NCBI RefSeq assembly: GCF_004345245.1
Contig: NZ_SLUQ01000007.1
Span: forward strand, 310,001 to 374,000
Source of the DNA: Rhizobium sp. BK251
Lineage (GTDB): Bacteria > Pseudomonadota > Alphaproteobacteria > Rhizobiales > Rhizobiaceae
Direction of reading: 5' to 3'
DNA: 64,000 nt
Every line of letters starts with the position of its first letter. Within the stretch, counting starts at the first letter, position 1. The position numbers and the translations under genes were made by a program. Of the stretch, positions 52,752 to 61,866 are shown piece after piece. The notes under the pieces were generated by a model. It ran no database searches, was not told the origin of the DNA, and saw only the letters and a list, made by a program, of their open reading frames with translations.

Positions 52752-53054
52752 CTAGCGCTTGCGGACGAATTCGGTGCGCAGCACGAGGCCCTTGATCGCA
52801 TCGTGCCGGCAATCGATCTCTTCGGGATTGTCGGTCAGGCGAATCGACTTGATGACGGTGCCCTGTTTCAGGGTCGTGTTGGCACCCTTCACCTTCAAGT
52901 CCTTGACCAGCACCACTGAATCGCCATCGGCAAGCACATTGCCTGCGGAATCGTGTACGACCGACTTTTCTGCGGCGACCGCAGCCATTTCCGCGGCGGG
53001 GCGCCATTCGCCTGTCACGTCGTCGTACACATATTCGTCATCGTCAGCGGCCAT
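52752..53054 (-). CDS. PhnA-domain protein lacking the zinc ribbon
   Basis: 100 residues from ATG 53054 (SD GGAAA). Residues about 38-100 match the C-terminal PhnA/YjdM domain (DSAGNVLADGDSVVLVKDLK, then LKQGTVIKSIRLTDNPEEID and a final RTEFVRKR). The usual N-terminal Cys4 zinc ribbon is replaced by a short acidic Tyr/Trp segment (DDEYVYDDVTGEWRPAAEM). Function unknown despite the PhnA name. It ends 8 bases before ruvX. Confidence 0.8.
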   Translation of the reverse strand: MAADDDEYVYDDVTGEWRPAAEMAAVAAEKSVVHDSAGNVLADGDSVVLVKDLKVKGANTTLKQGTVIKSIRLTDNPEEIDCRHDAIKGLVLRTEFVRKR

Positions 53055-53135
53055 GGTCGTTTCCAATTCACACTCAATATCATTGCGTATATCGACCTAT
53101 CTCATACTCTTCGTAAGAAGCCAAAGGAGTGAACA

Positions 53136-53840
53136 ATGAAAATCACGTGGCTCGGCCATTCCGCCTTTCGCGTTGAAACGGCGAAGGCCAAAATCCTGAT
53201 CGATCCGTTCTTCACCGGCAATCCGGGCTTTGCCGGATTGAACGCCAGGGAGGCCGCTTCGGGCATTACCCATATCCTGCTGACCCATGGTCACGGTGAT
53301 CACGTCGGCGACACGATCGCCCTTGCCGCCGAGACCGGCGCAACCGTCTTCGCCAATGCCGACCTGGCCTCCTGGCTCGCTGTAAAGGGTGTTGAGAATA
53401 TCGACATGGGCAACACCGGCGGCACCGTGGCTTTCGACGGCTTTACGGTCACCTTTACGAACGCGCTGCACTCCTCCGCGCAGGTGACCGAAGACGGCAT
53501 CTCCCACTCGCTCGGCAGTGCCAACGGCCTGATGCTGCATTTCGACGACGAGCCGACGCTCTACCACATGGGCGATACCGACATCTTCGGCGACATGGGC
53601 CTTATCAACGAACTGCACCAGCCGGATATCGGTCTCGTGCCGATCGGCGATCGCTTCACCATGGGCGGTGCCGTTGCCGCACTTGCCTGCCAGCGCTTCT
53701 TCAACTTCAAGACGGCCATTCCCTGCCACTACGGTTCGTTCCCGTTCGTCGACCAGACGCCGGAGAAGTTCGTGGCGGGCATGGACGGTGCCTCGAGCGC
53801 AGTGAAGACGCCGAAGCCGGGCGAAAGCATTTCCTTCTGA
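53136..53840 (+). CDS. UPF0173 metal-dependent hydrolase
   Basis: 234 residues of the metallo-beta-lactamase superfamily. The metal motif is LLTHGHGDHVGDT (about residues 49-61), with later His in NALHSSA, Asp in MGDTDIFGDM and the last His in PCHYGSFPF. Length and WLGHSAFRVE start match UPF0173. The substrate is unknown. Confidence 0.9.
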   Translation: MKITWLGHSAFRVETAKAKILIDPFFTGNPGFAGLNAREAASGITHILLTHGHGDHVGDTIALAAETGATVFANADLASWLAVKGVENIDMGNTGGTVAFDGFTVTFTNALHSSAQVTEDGISHSLGSANGLMLHFDDEPTLYHMGDTDIFGDMGLINELHQPDIGLVPIGDRFTMGGAVAALACQRFFNFKTAIPCHYGSFPFVDQTPEKFVAGMDGASSAVKTPKPGESISF

Positions 53841-53953
53841 CGCACTGGCCTTGCCCGTTGCGCATCAATTGAAGCCGCCGCGCAGCAATCCCCGTTGCGC
53901 GCGGCGGACGGGGCCATTATAGCGGGTGGGAGAAATCCCACCCGGAGAATGCC

Positions 53954-54241
53954 ATGTCCGTCGATCTAGCCATCGTTAAGCGCGTTGCCCACCTTGCCCG
54001 AATTGCCGTCAGCGAAGACGACGCAAATCGCATGGTCAACGAGCTGAATGGCATCCTCGGCTTTGTCGAACAGCTTTCCGAGGTCGATGTCGATGGCGTC
54101 GAGCCGATGACCTCCGTTACTCCCATGGAGATGAAGAAGCGGACGGACGGTGTGACGGACGGCGGCAAGGCCGCCGATATCGTCGCCAATGCGCCCGTGA
54201 CCGACCAGAATTTCTTCCTGGTGCCGAAGGTCGTGGAATAA
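53954..54241 (+). CDS. gatC: Aspartyl/glutamyl-tRNA amidotransferase subunit C
   Basis: 95 residues, the small GatC subunit that holds GatA and GatB together. Blocks seen: VKRVAHLARIAVSEDDANRM, LNGILGFVEQLSEVDVDGVE, and TDGGKAADIVANAP with the C-terminal QNFFLVPKVVE. gatA follows after 57 bases; gatB is 2 kb further on. Confidence 0.94.
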   Translation: MSVDLAIVKRVAHLARIAVSEDDANRMVNELNGILGFVEQLSEVDVDGVEPMTSVTPMEMKKRTDGVTDGGKAADIVANAPVTDQNFFLVPKVVE

Positions 54242-54298
54242 GGCCGTCCGAGCCGATTTCCGACCTGTTGCCTTGTTCCAGATTTGAAGCGAAATACG

Positions 54299-55780
54299 AT
54301 GAGCGAACTCACCAGCCTGACCATTGCCGAAGCCCGCGCGAAGCTGCGCGCCAGGGAAATCAAAGCGACCGAACTGACCGAGGCCTATATCACGGCGATC
54401 GAAGCGGCCAATGATGCGCTGAACGCCTATATCAAGGTCACGCCGGAAAAGGCGCTGCAGATGGCCGAGGCGTCCGACGGCCGCATCGCCAGCGGCAAGG
54501 CCGGTGCGTTGGAGGGTATCCCGCTCGGCATCAAGGACCTGTTTGCCACCGAGGGCATCCACACCCAGGCCTGCAGCCACATCCTCGACGGCTTCAAGCC
54601 GCATTACGAATCCACCGTCACACAGAACCTGTGGGACGACGGTGCGGTCATGCTCGGCAAGCTCAACATGGACGAGTTCGCCATGGGCTCCTCCAACGAG
54701 ACCTCCCACTACGGCGCTGTCATCAACCCCTGGCGTGCGGCAGGTTCGAACCAGCAGCTCGTGCCGGGCGGCTCCTCCGGCGGTTCTGCCGCAGCCGTGG
54801 CGGCCCATCTCTGCGCCGGCGCCACCGCGACCGATACCGGCGGCTCGATCCGCCAGCCCGCCGCCTTCACCGGCACCGTGGGCATCAAGCCGACCTATGG
54901 CCGGTGCTCGCGCTGGGGTACCGTCGCCTTCGCCTCGTCGCTCGACCAGGCCGGTCCGATCGCCCGCGATGTCCGCGATGCCGCAATCCTCCTGAAGTCG
55001 ATGGCGAGCGTCGATGCGAAGGACACGACCTCCGTCAACCTGCCGGTTCCGGACTACGAGGCCGCAATCGGCCAGTCCGTGAAGGGCATGAAGATCGGCA
55101 TTCCCAAGGAATACCGCGTCGACGGCATGCCGGACGAAATCGAGGCTCTCTGGCAGCAGGGCATCGCCTGGCTGAAGGATGCCGGCGCGGAGATCGTCGA
55201 CATCTCGCTCCCGCACACCAAATATGCGCTGCCGGCCTATTACATCGTCGCACCCGCCGAAGCCTCGTCGAACCTCGCTCGCTACGACGGCGTGCGCTAT
55301 GGCCTGCGTGTCGATGGCAAGGACATCGTCGACATGTACGAGAAGACCCGTGCTGCCGGCTTCGGCACTGAGGTAAAGCGCCGCATCATGATCGGCACTT
55401 ACGTTCTCTCGGCCGGCTACTATGACGCCTACTACCTGCGTGCCCAGAAGGTCCGCACGCTTATCAAGCGCGATTTCGAGATTGCCTTTGCTGCCGGCGT
55501 CGACGCGATCCTGACGCCCGCCACTCCGTCCTCCGCCTTCGGCGTTGCCGACGAGGACCTCGCCTCCGATCCGGTCAAGATGTACCTCAACGACATCTTC
55601 ACGGTAACGGTCAACATGGCGGGCCTGCCCGGCATCGCCGTTCCCGCCGGTCTCGACCACAGGGGCCTGCCGCTCGGCCTGCAGGTCATCGGCAAGGCAT
55701 TCGACGAAGAGACGCTTTTCCGCACCGCTCACGTCATCGAGCAGGCAGCGGGCCGCTTCTCGCCGGCCAAGTGGTGGTAA
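54299..55780 (+). CDS. gatA: Glutamyl-tRNA(Gln) amidotransferase subunit A
   Basis: 493 residues from ATG 54299. The amidase signature Ser-cisSer-Lys triad is visible: Lys in LGIKDLF, GGSSGGSAAAVAAHLC, and the nucleophile Ser in ATDTGGSIRQPAAF. It releases ammonia from Gln for transamidation of misacylated tRNA with GatB. Confidence 0.96.
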   Translation: MSELTSLTIAEARAKLRAREIKATELTEAYITAIEAANDALNAYIKVTPEKALQMAEASDGRIASGKAGALEGIPLGIKDLFATEGIHTQACSHILDGFKPHYESTVTQNLWDDGAVMLGKLNMDEFAMGSSNETSHYGAVINPWRAAGSNQQLVPGGSSGGSAAAVAAHLCAGATATDTGGSIRQPAAFTGTVGIKPTYGRCSRWGTVAFASSLDQAGPIARDVRDAAILLKSMASVDAKDTTSVNLPVPDYEAAIGQSVKGMKIGIPKEYRVDGMPDEIEALWQQGIAWLKDAGAEIVDISLPHTKYALPAYYIVAPAEASSNLARYDGVRYGLRVDGKDIVDMYEKTRAAGFGTEVKRRIMIGTYVLSAGYYDAYYLRAQKVRTLIKRDFEIAFAAGVDAILTPATPSSAFGVADEDLASDPVKMYLNDIFTVTVNMAGLPGIAVPAGLDHRGLPLGLQVIGKAFDEETLFRTAHVIEQAAGRFSPAKWW

Positions 55781-55885
55781 CGAGGCGCAATTGCGCATGG
55801 TAACGGCCGCCGCTCGACAGGCGGCCCGCTGTTGAAATGGCGGAAGGGTATTGAAGCTTATTTGACGCTGCTCGGAGGAGGGCTC

Positions 55886-56161
55886 ATGTCAAAACCGGAT
55901 CTCGTGCGGATGGTTGAGGCCTTCGACCGGCTTGCGGAAGCCGGCTTCGCGATGGGACCGGAATGGGAGGCCGTGCACGAAATCTGCCAGGCCCATGAAG
56001 GCGAGAAGCCCTTCGACTGGGGCCACGCGATCTGCCATCGCATCGAAGGCGATGACTGGAATGCCGGCTATTGGTACCGCCGGGCCGGCAAGGAGCGCTC
56101 ATCGGGCTCGGTGGCGGAGGAATGGGCGGCCGCAAAGGCCGAGCTTTCCGCCTCCCTCTGA
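55886..56161 (+). CDS. Conserved hypothetical protein
   Basis: 91 residues from ATG 55886, which has an excellent SD (GGAGGAGG). The protein is helical with many aromatic residues (FAMGPEWEAVHEICQAHEGE, WNAGYWYRRAGKE). It lies between gatA and gatB. No family name recalled. Confidence 0.7.
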   Translation: MSKPDLVRMVEAFDRLAEAGFAMGPEWEAVHEICQAHEGEKPFDWGHAICHRIEGDDWNAGYWYRRAGKERSSGSVAEEWAAAKAELSASL

Positions 56162-56217
56162 AAATACGGCGAGGCCGCGCGCCGATGGCGACGCACGGCC
56201 CGGATTGATGTCCGAGA

Positions 56218-56475
56218 CTATCTGTTGTCCTGTTCGGCCCTTACGAGAACCAGTCCACGTTCGGTGATGCGGTAGGGCTTGCCGCCCGAGGACTTGATCG
56301 CCTTCTTCTGCTTGAGCTTGCGAAACAGGTCGAGGCCGAAGCCGGGATAGACCCAGCCATCGCGAGTGAAGCAGCTCGCTGCCGCGATCTTCCTCTGTTC
56401 GTCACGGGTAATTTCGATGCGCCCACCCTGGGCCAACAGATGCAGGATACGCTGCTCTGCGCGTGATATGTCCAT
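56218..56475 (-). CDS. YjhX family protein (UPF0386)
   Basis: 85 residues that align over the full length with E. coli YjhX: MDISRAEQRILHLLAQGGRI start, YPGFGLDLFRKLKQKKAIKS middle and KPYRITERGL...RAEQDNR end. YjhX was reported as a toxin of the YjhX/YjhQ pair, where YjhQ is a GNAT protein. Interestingly, a GNAT gene (56756) is divergent from it here. A toxin role is not shown by sequence. Confidence 0.85.
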   Translation of the reverse strand: MDISRAEQRILHLLAQGGRIEITRDEQRKIAAASCFTRDGWVYPGFGLDLFRKLKQKKAIKSSGGKPYRITERGLVLVRAEQDNR

Positions 56476-56755
56476 TGATTTGAGATCCGGAATTGCGCCG
56501 TATCAGGGCGCACAAAAACGATCTGGCGCGCTCGAAAAGAGCGTCAGGGCTTCGTCTTTTCAGGCCCGTGCGCGCAATGAAGTTTGCGGGCAGGGCCCTT
56601 ACCGGGTCTCAGGCAGATTTGACATAAACACCTCTCGGAAACTTCTTAGCAGGCGTCCTGGCGAGGTCAAGACAGTGCGGGCGCAAATAAAGCGGCTGAT
56701 AACGCCGCATTCTTCGGCGATCCGCCCTTGCTCCACTGGAAACGGTCGTCCGTCG

Positions 56756-57295
56756 ATGCTCTATTTCTGCGAAGAGCCGGAGGTGCTGTTGATCCACATT
56801 CGCAATGCCCGCGAAGGAGAAGCCGAGTTACTGAGCGAGGTCGGTCTCAGGGCGTGGCGCAAGGCCATGGCCGCTATCGGCGAGTCGGACGCAATGATCG
56901 ATGCGGCCCGTGGCGCATTCGCAAACTTCGTCGAAAGTGCCTGGCTGACGATCACCGTCGTCGAGGTCGGCAGCCAGGTGGCCGGCTGGGCGGCCCGCGA
57001 GGGACTGGACGAGACGATATCCGATTTCTGGATCGATCCGGCCTTCACGGGGCAGGGCCTCGGCTCCGCACTCCTCGAGCGCATCGAGAGTGATATTGCC
57101 GAGCAGGGCTTCGAGCGGGTGACCCTTCAGACGCATTCCGGCAACAGCGAGGCGATCGGCTTCTTCCGCAAGCATGGCTATGCCATCCATTGGCTTTCGG
57201 TCGCCTACAATCCCAAGCTCGACCGCGACGTGCCGTCCGTCGGCCTGTCAAAGCCCCTCGGGGCCGAGGATGGCGGCATCTACAGTCCGCTCTGA
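56756..57295 (+). CDS. GNAT family N-acetyltransferase
   Basis: 179 residues from ATG 56756. TTG at 56789, preceded by CGGAGGTG, would start just before IHIRNARE and may be the true start (168 residues). The acetyl-CoA loop is DPAFTGQGLGSALLERIE and the C-terminal part is TLQTHSGNSEAIGFFRKHGY. It is divergent from the YjhX-family gene, 280 bases away; its 3' end overlaps the DUF1294 gene by 16 bases, tail to tail. Confidence 0.8.
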   Translation: MLYFCEEPEVLLIHIRNAREGEAELLSEVGLRAWRKAMAAIGESDAMIDAARGAFANFVESAWLTITVVEVGSQVAGWAAREGLDETISDFWIDPAFTGQGLGSALLERIESDIAEQGFERVTLQTHSGNSEAIGFFRKHGYAIHWLSVAYNPKLDRDVPSVGLSKPLGAEDGGIYSPL

Positions 57296-57597
57296 TAGTT
57301 GCCGAGCGTCATGTAGCCATAACCGACCACGAGGAGCAGCGCTCCGACGATATGGAGAATGGCTATCGCCTTTAGAATCGAGCGGAAGGGCTCCTTTTGC
57401 GTCTTATGGCGCAAAAGACGTTGCGCGCTGACCGCTCCCAGGCTGCCGCCAAGGAGGGCGAGGGTCAGAAGGGTCCTCTCGCTGATCCGCCACCGCCCGT
57501 TTCGGGCAGCTTCCTTGTCCAGGAGATAGACCGAAAAGGTGAAGGCATTCATCGCGACGAAGAGAGCCATAAATTTGAGGGTATCGGTAGCCAGCAT
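57280..57597 (-). CDS. DUF1294 membrane protein
   Basis: 105 residues with three membrane helices (about 7-26, 45-58 and 80-98). MNAFTFSVYLLDKEAARNGR, then WRISERTLLTLALLGGSLGA and RHKTQKEPFR are the DUF1294 signature. Function unknown. Confidence 0.88.
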   Translation of the reverse strand: MLATDTLKFMALFVAMNAFTFSVYLLDKEAARNGRWRISERTLLTLALLGGSLGAVSAQRLLRHKTQKEPFRSILKAIAILHIVGALLLVVGYGYMTLGNYQSGL

Positions 57598-57733
57598 CGG
57601 GCTACACTAGTGTAATCGAGTTAACGGCTGCCAAAGCGCGAGCCGGAGTTCCGGACTGCGCCGAAAGCCTTGCGCCGGGCAGCCAATTGCTCTACCTCAC
57701 GAGGATCGAATAGCAGCCTTCGAAGAGCATCTC

Positions 57734-59236
57734 ATGACCATTGTTGACGTCCGTACGCCCGATCCGAAACGCTTTATTCCCGGCGCCACCGGCGACTGGG
57801 AGATCGTCATCGGAATGGAGGTTCACGCGCAGGTGCTGAGCCAGTCGAAGCTCTTCTCCGGTGCCTCGACCGAGTTCGGAAAGCCGCAAAATTCCAATGT
57901 CTCGCTGGTCGATGCGGCCATGCCCGGCATGCTGCCCGTCATCAACGAGGAATGCGTCAGGCAGGCGGTGCGCACCGGCCTCGGCCTGAAGGCGCAGATC
58001 AACCATCGCTCGGTCTTCGACCGCAAGAACTATTTCTATCCGGACCTGCCGCAGGGATACCAGATCTCCCAGTACAAGGACCCGATCGTCGGCGAGGGCA
58101 AGATCGTGATCTCGCTCGGCCCGGATCGTCAGGGCCAGTTCGAGGATATCGAGATCGGTATCGAGCGCCTGCACCTGGAACAGGATGCCGGCAAGTCCAT
58201 GCACGACCAGCACGCGACGATGTCCTACGTCGACCTCAACCGCTCGGGCGTGGCGCTGATGGAGATCGTTTCCAAGCCGGACCTGCGTTCGTCGGACGAG
58301 GCCAAGGCCTATCTTACCAAGCTGCGCTCGATCGTGCGCTATCTCGGCACCTGCGACGGCAACATGGACGAAGGCTCGATGCGCGCCGACGTCAACGTTT
58401 CCGTGCGCCGTCCCGGCGGCGAATTCGGGACGCGCTGCGAGATCAAGAACGTCAACTCCATCCGCTTCGTCGGCCAGGCGATCGAGTACGAGGCTCGTCG
58501 CCAGATCGCGATCATCGAGGATGGCGGCACGATCGACCAGGAAACCCGGCTCTTCGACCCGAACAAGGGTGAGACGCGCTCCATGCGCAGCAAGGAAGAT
58601 GCGCACGACTACCGCTATTTCCCCGATCCGGACCTGCTGCCGCTGGAATTCGACGAAGCCTTCGTGACGGAACTGGAAGCCCACTTGCCGGAGCTGCCGG
58701 ACGACAAGAAGGCGCGCTTCGTGCGTGAGCTTGGGCTTTCCATCTACGACGCTTCCGTTCTGGTCTCCGAAAAGGCAATCGCCGACTATTTCGAGGCGGT
58801 AGCTGCGGGACGCGACGGCAAGACGGCTGCCAACTGGGTCATCAACGATCTCCTGGGTGCTTTGAACAGAACCGGCAAAGACATTGAAGAGACGCCGGTT
58901 TCTCCGGCTCAGCTCGGCAGCATCATCGACCTCATCAAGGCCGAGACCATTTCCGGCAAGATCGCCAAGGATCTATTCGAGATCGTGCTGACCGATGGCG
59001 GCGATCCGGCCGAAATCGTCGAGAGCCGCGGCATGAAGCAGGTCACCGACACCGGCGCAATCGAACAGGCGGTCGACGATATCATCGCCGCAAATCCGGA
59101 TCAGGTCGCAAAGGTCAAGGCCAAGCCGACCCTTGCCGGCTGGTTCGTCGGCCAGGTGATGAAGGCGACGGGCGGCAAGGCAAATCCGCAGGCCGTTCAG
59201 GCCCTCGTCAAGGCCAAGCTCGGCATCGAGGAGTAA
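57734..59236 (+). CDS. gatB: Aspartyl/glutamyl-tRNA amidotransferase subunit B
   Basis: 500 residues. The N-terminal kinase/transamidase domain has IGMEVHAQVLSQSKLFSGAS, YPDLPQGYQISQYKDPIV, EDAGKSMHD-type HLEQDAGKSMHD and GVALMEIVSKPDLRS. The C-terminal YqeY-like tail domain is GKIAKDLFEIVL to VKAKLGIEE. It binds tRNA and, with GatA and GatC, converts Glu-tRNA(Gln) and/or Asp-tRNA(Asn). Confidence 0.97.
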   Translation: MTIVDVRTPDPKRFIPGATGDWEIVIGMEVHAQVLSQSKLFSGASTEFGKPQNSNVSLVDAAMPGMLPVINEECVRQAVRTGLGLKAQINHRSVFDRKNYFYPDLPQGYQISQYKDPIVGEGKIVISLGPDRQGQFEDIEIGIERLHLEQDAGKSMHDQHATMSYVDLNRSGVALMEIVSKPDLRSSDEAKAYLTKLRSIVRYLGTCDGNMDEGSMRADVNVSVRRPGGEFGTRCEIKNVNSIRFVGQAIEYEARRQIAIIEDGGTIDQETRLFDPNKGETRSMRSKEDAHDYRYFPDPDLLPLEFDEAFVTELEAHLPELPDDKKARFVRELGLSIYDASVLVSEKAIADYFEAVAAGRDGKTAANWVINDLLGALNRTGKDIEETPVSPAQLGSIIDLIKAETISGKIAKDLFEIVLTDGGDPAEIVESRGMKQVTDTGAIEQAVDDIIAANPDQVAKVKAKPTLAGWFVGQVMKATGGKANPQAVQALVKAKLGIEE

Positions 59237-59241
59237 GGACC

Positions 59242-59745
59242 GTGTATTTCGTGCGCACAGCCAGCGAGCCTGATCTGGGCAAGATTCGCACCTTGCTGGA
59301 TGAAGCGTTTCGCACGACCTATGCGGGCCTTTACGGCGAGGCGAAGGTAGGCGAGCTTGTCGCGCATCTCTTTTCGCCGTCCGCGCTGCAGGCGCGGCTG
59401 GCCAGGAAGAACGCGGAATTCCTTGTTGCCGACAACGGTAAGGATATTGGCGGCGTCGGCTATGCCGCCATGTCTGATGAAATGACGAAGACGGTCATGC
59501 TGCACCTGCTCTACGTGCGCCCGCCGCTGCATCGTCAGGGCATCGGGCGGGAGATCTTTGCCGAACTGGAAACCTGCTTTCCCGATGCCGAAATTATGCG
59601 GCTTGAAGTCGAGCCGCAGAACTCGACGGCGATTGCCTTTTACCACGCACACGGCTTCGAGGATGTCGGGCGCAACGAGAACGACGCACCCGGCCAGTCC
59701 GGAATTCCGGCGCTCATCCTCGAGAAATTGCTTCCGGCACATTGA
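59242..59745 (+). CDS. GNAT family N-acetyltransferase
   Basis: 167 residues from GTG 59242, 5 bases after gatB. The acetyl-CoA site is YVRPPLHRQGIGREIFAELE, and VEPQNSTAIAFYHAHGFEDV follows, typical of GNAT. The next GNAT gene overlaps its stop (TGATG), so the pair is co-translated and probably co-transcribed with gatB. Confidence 0.85.
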   Translation: MYFVRTASEPDLGKIRTLLDEAFRTTYAGLYGEAKVGELVAHLFSPSALQARLARKNAEFLVADNGKDIGGVGYAAMSDEMTKTVMLHLLYVRPPLHRQGIGREIFAELETCFPDAEIMRLEVEPQNSTAIAFYHAHGFEDVGRNENDAPGQSGIPALILEKLLPAH

Positions 59746-60221
59746 TGGACAAGCGCGTGGAATCCGCACTCCTGATCCGCGAAGCTCGCGAGGCCGACCT
59801 TGAGGCGATCGTGTCAATGTTTGCCGCCGATGGACTGGGCGGGCATGGAGACACGACCGATCCGGCCGCCCGCGAAGAATATCTGCGAGCATTCCGGACA
59901 ATTTCCGCGTCGCGGGACCAGAACCTCTACGTCGCCGAGCGTGACGGCGAGATCGTCGGCACGTTCCAGACGATGATCACGACGTCGCTTACAGGGCGCG
60001 GTTCCTCCTCGATGATCATCGAGGCAGTCCAGACGCGCCCGGATCTCCGCGGGCAGGGGATCGGTGCTGTGTTGATCGATTTCTGCATTGGCGAGGCAAA
60101 GCGTCTCGGGCTGCGTCTCGTGCAGCTAACATCGAACGCGACGCGCAAGGACGCCCACCGTTTCTATGAGCGGCTCGGCTTTCGGGCGAGCCACATCGGC
60201 TTCAAGATGTCGCTGAGATGA
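59745..60221 (+). CDS. GNAT family N-acetyltransferase
   Basis: 158 residues from ATG 59745, overlapping the preceding stop. The GNAT core is QTRPDLRGQGIGAVLIDFCI, and the end is LTSNATRKDAHRFYERLGFR. The sequence AADGLGGHGDTTDPAAREEY in the N-terminal half is a feature of a GNAT subgroup found in many Proteobacteria. Substrate unknown. Confidence 0.85.
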   Translation: MDKRVESALLIREAREADLEAIVSMFAADGLGGHGDTTDPAAREEYLRAFRTISASRDQNLYVAERDGEIVGTFQTMITTSLTGRGSSSMIIEAVQTRPDLRGQGIGAVLIDFCIGEAKRLGLRLVQLTSNATRKDAHRFYERLGFRASHIGFKMSLR

Positions 60222-60325
60222 AGGCGTTTGTGTCCCGGAATCACTGGACAAGGCGCATCTCAGGCGGCATAAGCGAGAAATCGAATTCTGCATTCGCCCG
60301 CCGTCGGCGGGCATGAGGAAAAGAC

Positions 60326-60721
60326 ATGAAGAACTTGCTGCTGCTTACCTTCACCTGGTGGAACAAGTACACTGTGGGTACGCTTGTTGCGCTTCGCGGC
60401 TTCAAGCGCGTCGGTGAGGACGAGCTCGGCAATGTTTATTACGAAGGCGGCAAGGCTTCCTACGGCCTGCCGAAGCGCTGGGTCGTCTACAACGGCTACG
60501 CGGAAGCATCTTCCATTCCGCCCGGCTGGCATGGCTGGATGCATCACCGCACCGACGTGCCCCCGTCGCAGGAGAACTACGTCGCCAAGGAATGGCAGAA
60601 GCCGCATCGCGCCAATGCCACGGGTAGCGCTCTCGCCTATCGACCGCCCGGTTCGCTTGCCGCGACCGGCGAACGTCCGCGCGTCACCGGCGACTACGAC
60701 GCCTGGACGCCGGGCAACTGA
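60326..60721 (+). CDS. NADH:ubiquinone oxidoreductase accessory subunit NDUFA12-like
   Basis: 131 residues matching the alphaproteobacterial homologue of mitochondrial complex I subunit NDUFA12 (B17.2). Signature parts are GTLVALRGFKRVGEDELGNV-YYEGG, RWVVYNGYAEASSIPPGWHG and WMHHRTDVPP. It is an accessory of respiratory complex I located at the matrix/cytoplasmic arm. Confidence 0.93.
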   Translation: MKNLLLLTFTWWNKYTVGTLVALRGFKRVGEDELGNVYYEGGKASYGLPKRWVVYNGYAEASSIPPGWHGWMHHRTDVPPSQENYVAKEWQKPHRANATGSALAYRPPGSLAATGERPRVTGDYDAWTPGN

Positions 60722-60813
60722 CCCCGGATTTGGCCACAATTGACGTTTAACCGCAGGATGCTGGCGACGCTGTTCGGTCGCGGTGCGGAATGCTGCCGTA
60801 GGGAGGCGCGGAT

Positions 60814-61242
60814 ATGATCTATTTCATGCGGAGCGGCCTCCTGTGTGCTGCGATCACGGCCCTTGCGGCCGCGATGCTGCCCGTCAGCGTCCACGCCGAG
60901 CGCATCTCAAATCCCGTTGCCGTTTTCTCGGGCCTGGACAAGATCACCGGCCGCATTACGACCTTTGACGTCTATCTGGACGAGACGGTGCAGTTCGGCG
61001 CGCTGCAGGTGACACCCAAGGCCTGCTATTCGCGCGACCAGGCCGAAGCGCAGAAGATCGACGGCTTCGTGGAGGTCGACGAGATAACGCTCGATCGCAG
61101 GATCCGCCGTATCTTCACGGGCTGGATGTTTGCCGACAGTCCCGGCCTCAACGCCGTCGAGCATCCGATCTATGACGTCTGGCTGAAGGACTGCAAGCAG
61201 AATTCGGACGTGCCACCGCCCCAGAGCGCGACGGCCAAGTAA
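60814..61242 (+). CDS. DUF2155 secreted protein
   Basis: 142 residues with a signal peptide (about residues 1-28, ending VSVHAE). The mature part has FSGLDKITGRITTFDVYLDE, VTPKACYSRDQAEAQ, FTGWMFADSPGLNAVEHPIY and DVWLKDC, the DUF2155 pattern. Alphaproteobacterial, function unknown; the two Cys may form a disulfide. It usually lies near the aat/acc genes, as here. Confidence 0.88.
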   Translation: MIYFMRSGLLCAAITALAAAMLPVSVHAERISNPVAVFSGLDKITGRITTFDVYLDETVQFGALQVTPKACYSRDQAEAQKIDGFVEVDEITLDRRIRRIFTGWMFADSPGLNAVEHPIYDVWLKDCKQNSDVPPPQSATAK

Positions 61243-61245
61243 ACG

Positions 61246-61860
61246 TCAGAATTCCAGATGCGGCGACGTCATCGCTCGCGAAAGCATCTGGACATATTTC
61301 CTCTTCGGAACATCGACCGCGCCGAACGTCTTCAGGTGTTCGGTGGTGAACTGCGTGTCGAGGAGCGTGAAGCCCTTCTCCCGCAGGCGTTCCACAAGGT
61401 GGACAAGACAGATCTTCGAGGCGTCGGTGCGCCGCGAGAACATGCTCTCGCCAAAGAAGGCCGAGCCCAGCGAAACGCCATAGAGACCGCCGACCAGCTC
61501 ATCGCCCTCCCACGCCTCGACCGAATGGGCATGGCCCATGCGGTGGAGTGTCGAATAGAGCGAGCGGATGGTGTCGTTGATCCAGGTGCTTGGCCGGACT
61601 GCGGTGTGCTCGGCACAGCTTGCGATCACGGCGTCGAAGTCGCTGTCGAAGCGGATATCGAAGGGCTTCTGGCGGATCGCCTTGGCAAGGCTCTTGGAGA
61701 CATGAAAGCCGTCGAGCGGCAGGACGCCGCGAATTTCCGGCTCTACCCAGAAGATTTCCGGATCATCGGCAGACTCGGCCATGGGAAACAGGCCGATCGA
61801 ATAGGCGCGCAGCAGAATTTCCGGCGTGATACCTGGAGTTCTCCTGCGCGGCCCCGCCAT
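61246..61860 (-). CDS. aat: Leucyl/phenylalanyl-tRNA-protein transferase
   Basis: 204 residues. Attaches Leu or Phe to N-terminal Arg/Lys of proteins, targeting them to ClpAP (N-end rule). Motifs: ILLRAYSIGLFPMAESADDP, WVEPEIRGVLPLDGFHVSKS, and the GHAHSVEAWEGDELVGGLYG-VSLGSAFFGESMFSR block. It lies 6 bases after accC on the same strand. Confidence 0.95.
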   Translation of the reverse strand: MAGPRRRTPGITPEILLRAYSIGLFPMAESADDPEIFWVEPEIRGVLPLDGFHVSKSLAKAIRQKPFDIRFDSDFDAVIASCAEHTAVRPSTWINDTIRSLYSTLHRMGHAHSVEAWEGDELVGGLYGVSLGSAFFGESMFSRRTDASKICLVHLVERLREKGFTLLDTQFTTEHLKTFGAVDVPKRKYVQMLSRAMTSPHLEF

Positions 61861-61866
61861 TCTTGA

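Noticed and set aside
53876..53908. GC-rich hairpin before gatC as a terminator
   Set aside because: The stem is imperfect and no T run follows.
53966..55798. 610-codon reverse-strand frame across gatC-gatA
   Set aside because: Antisense shadow of well-defined amidotransferase genes.
57640..57720. tRNA-like fragment (GGTAGAGC reverse of the plus strand) before gatB
   Set aside because: No complete cloverleaf; anticodon and acceptor stems do not form.
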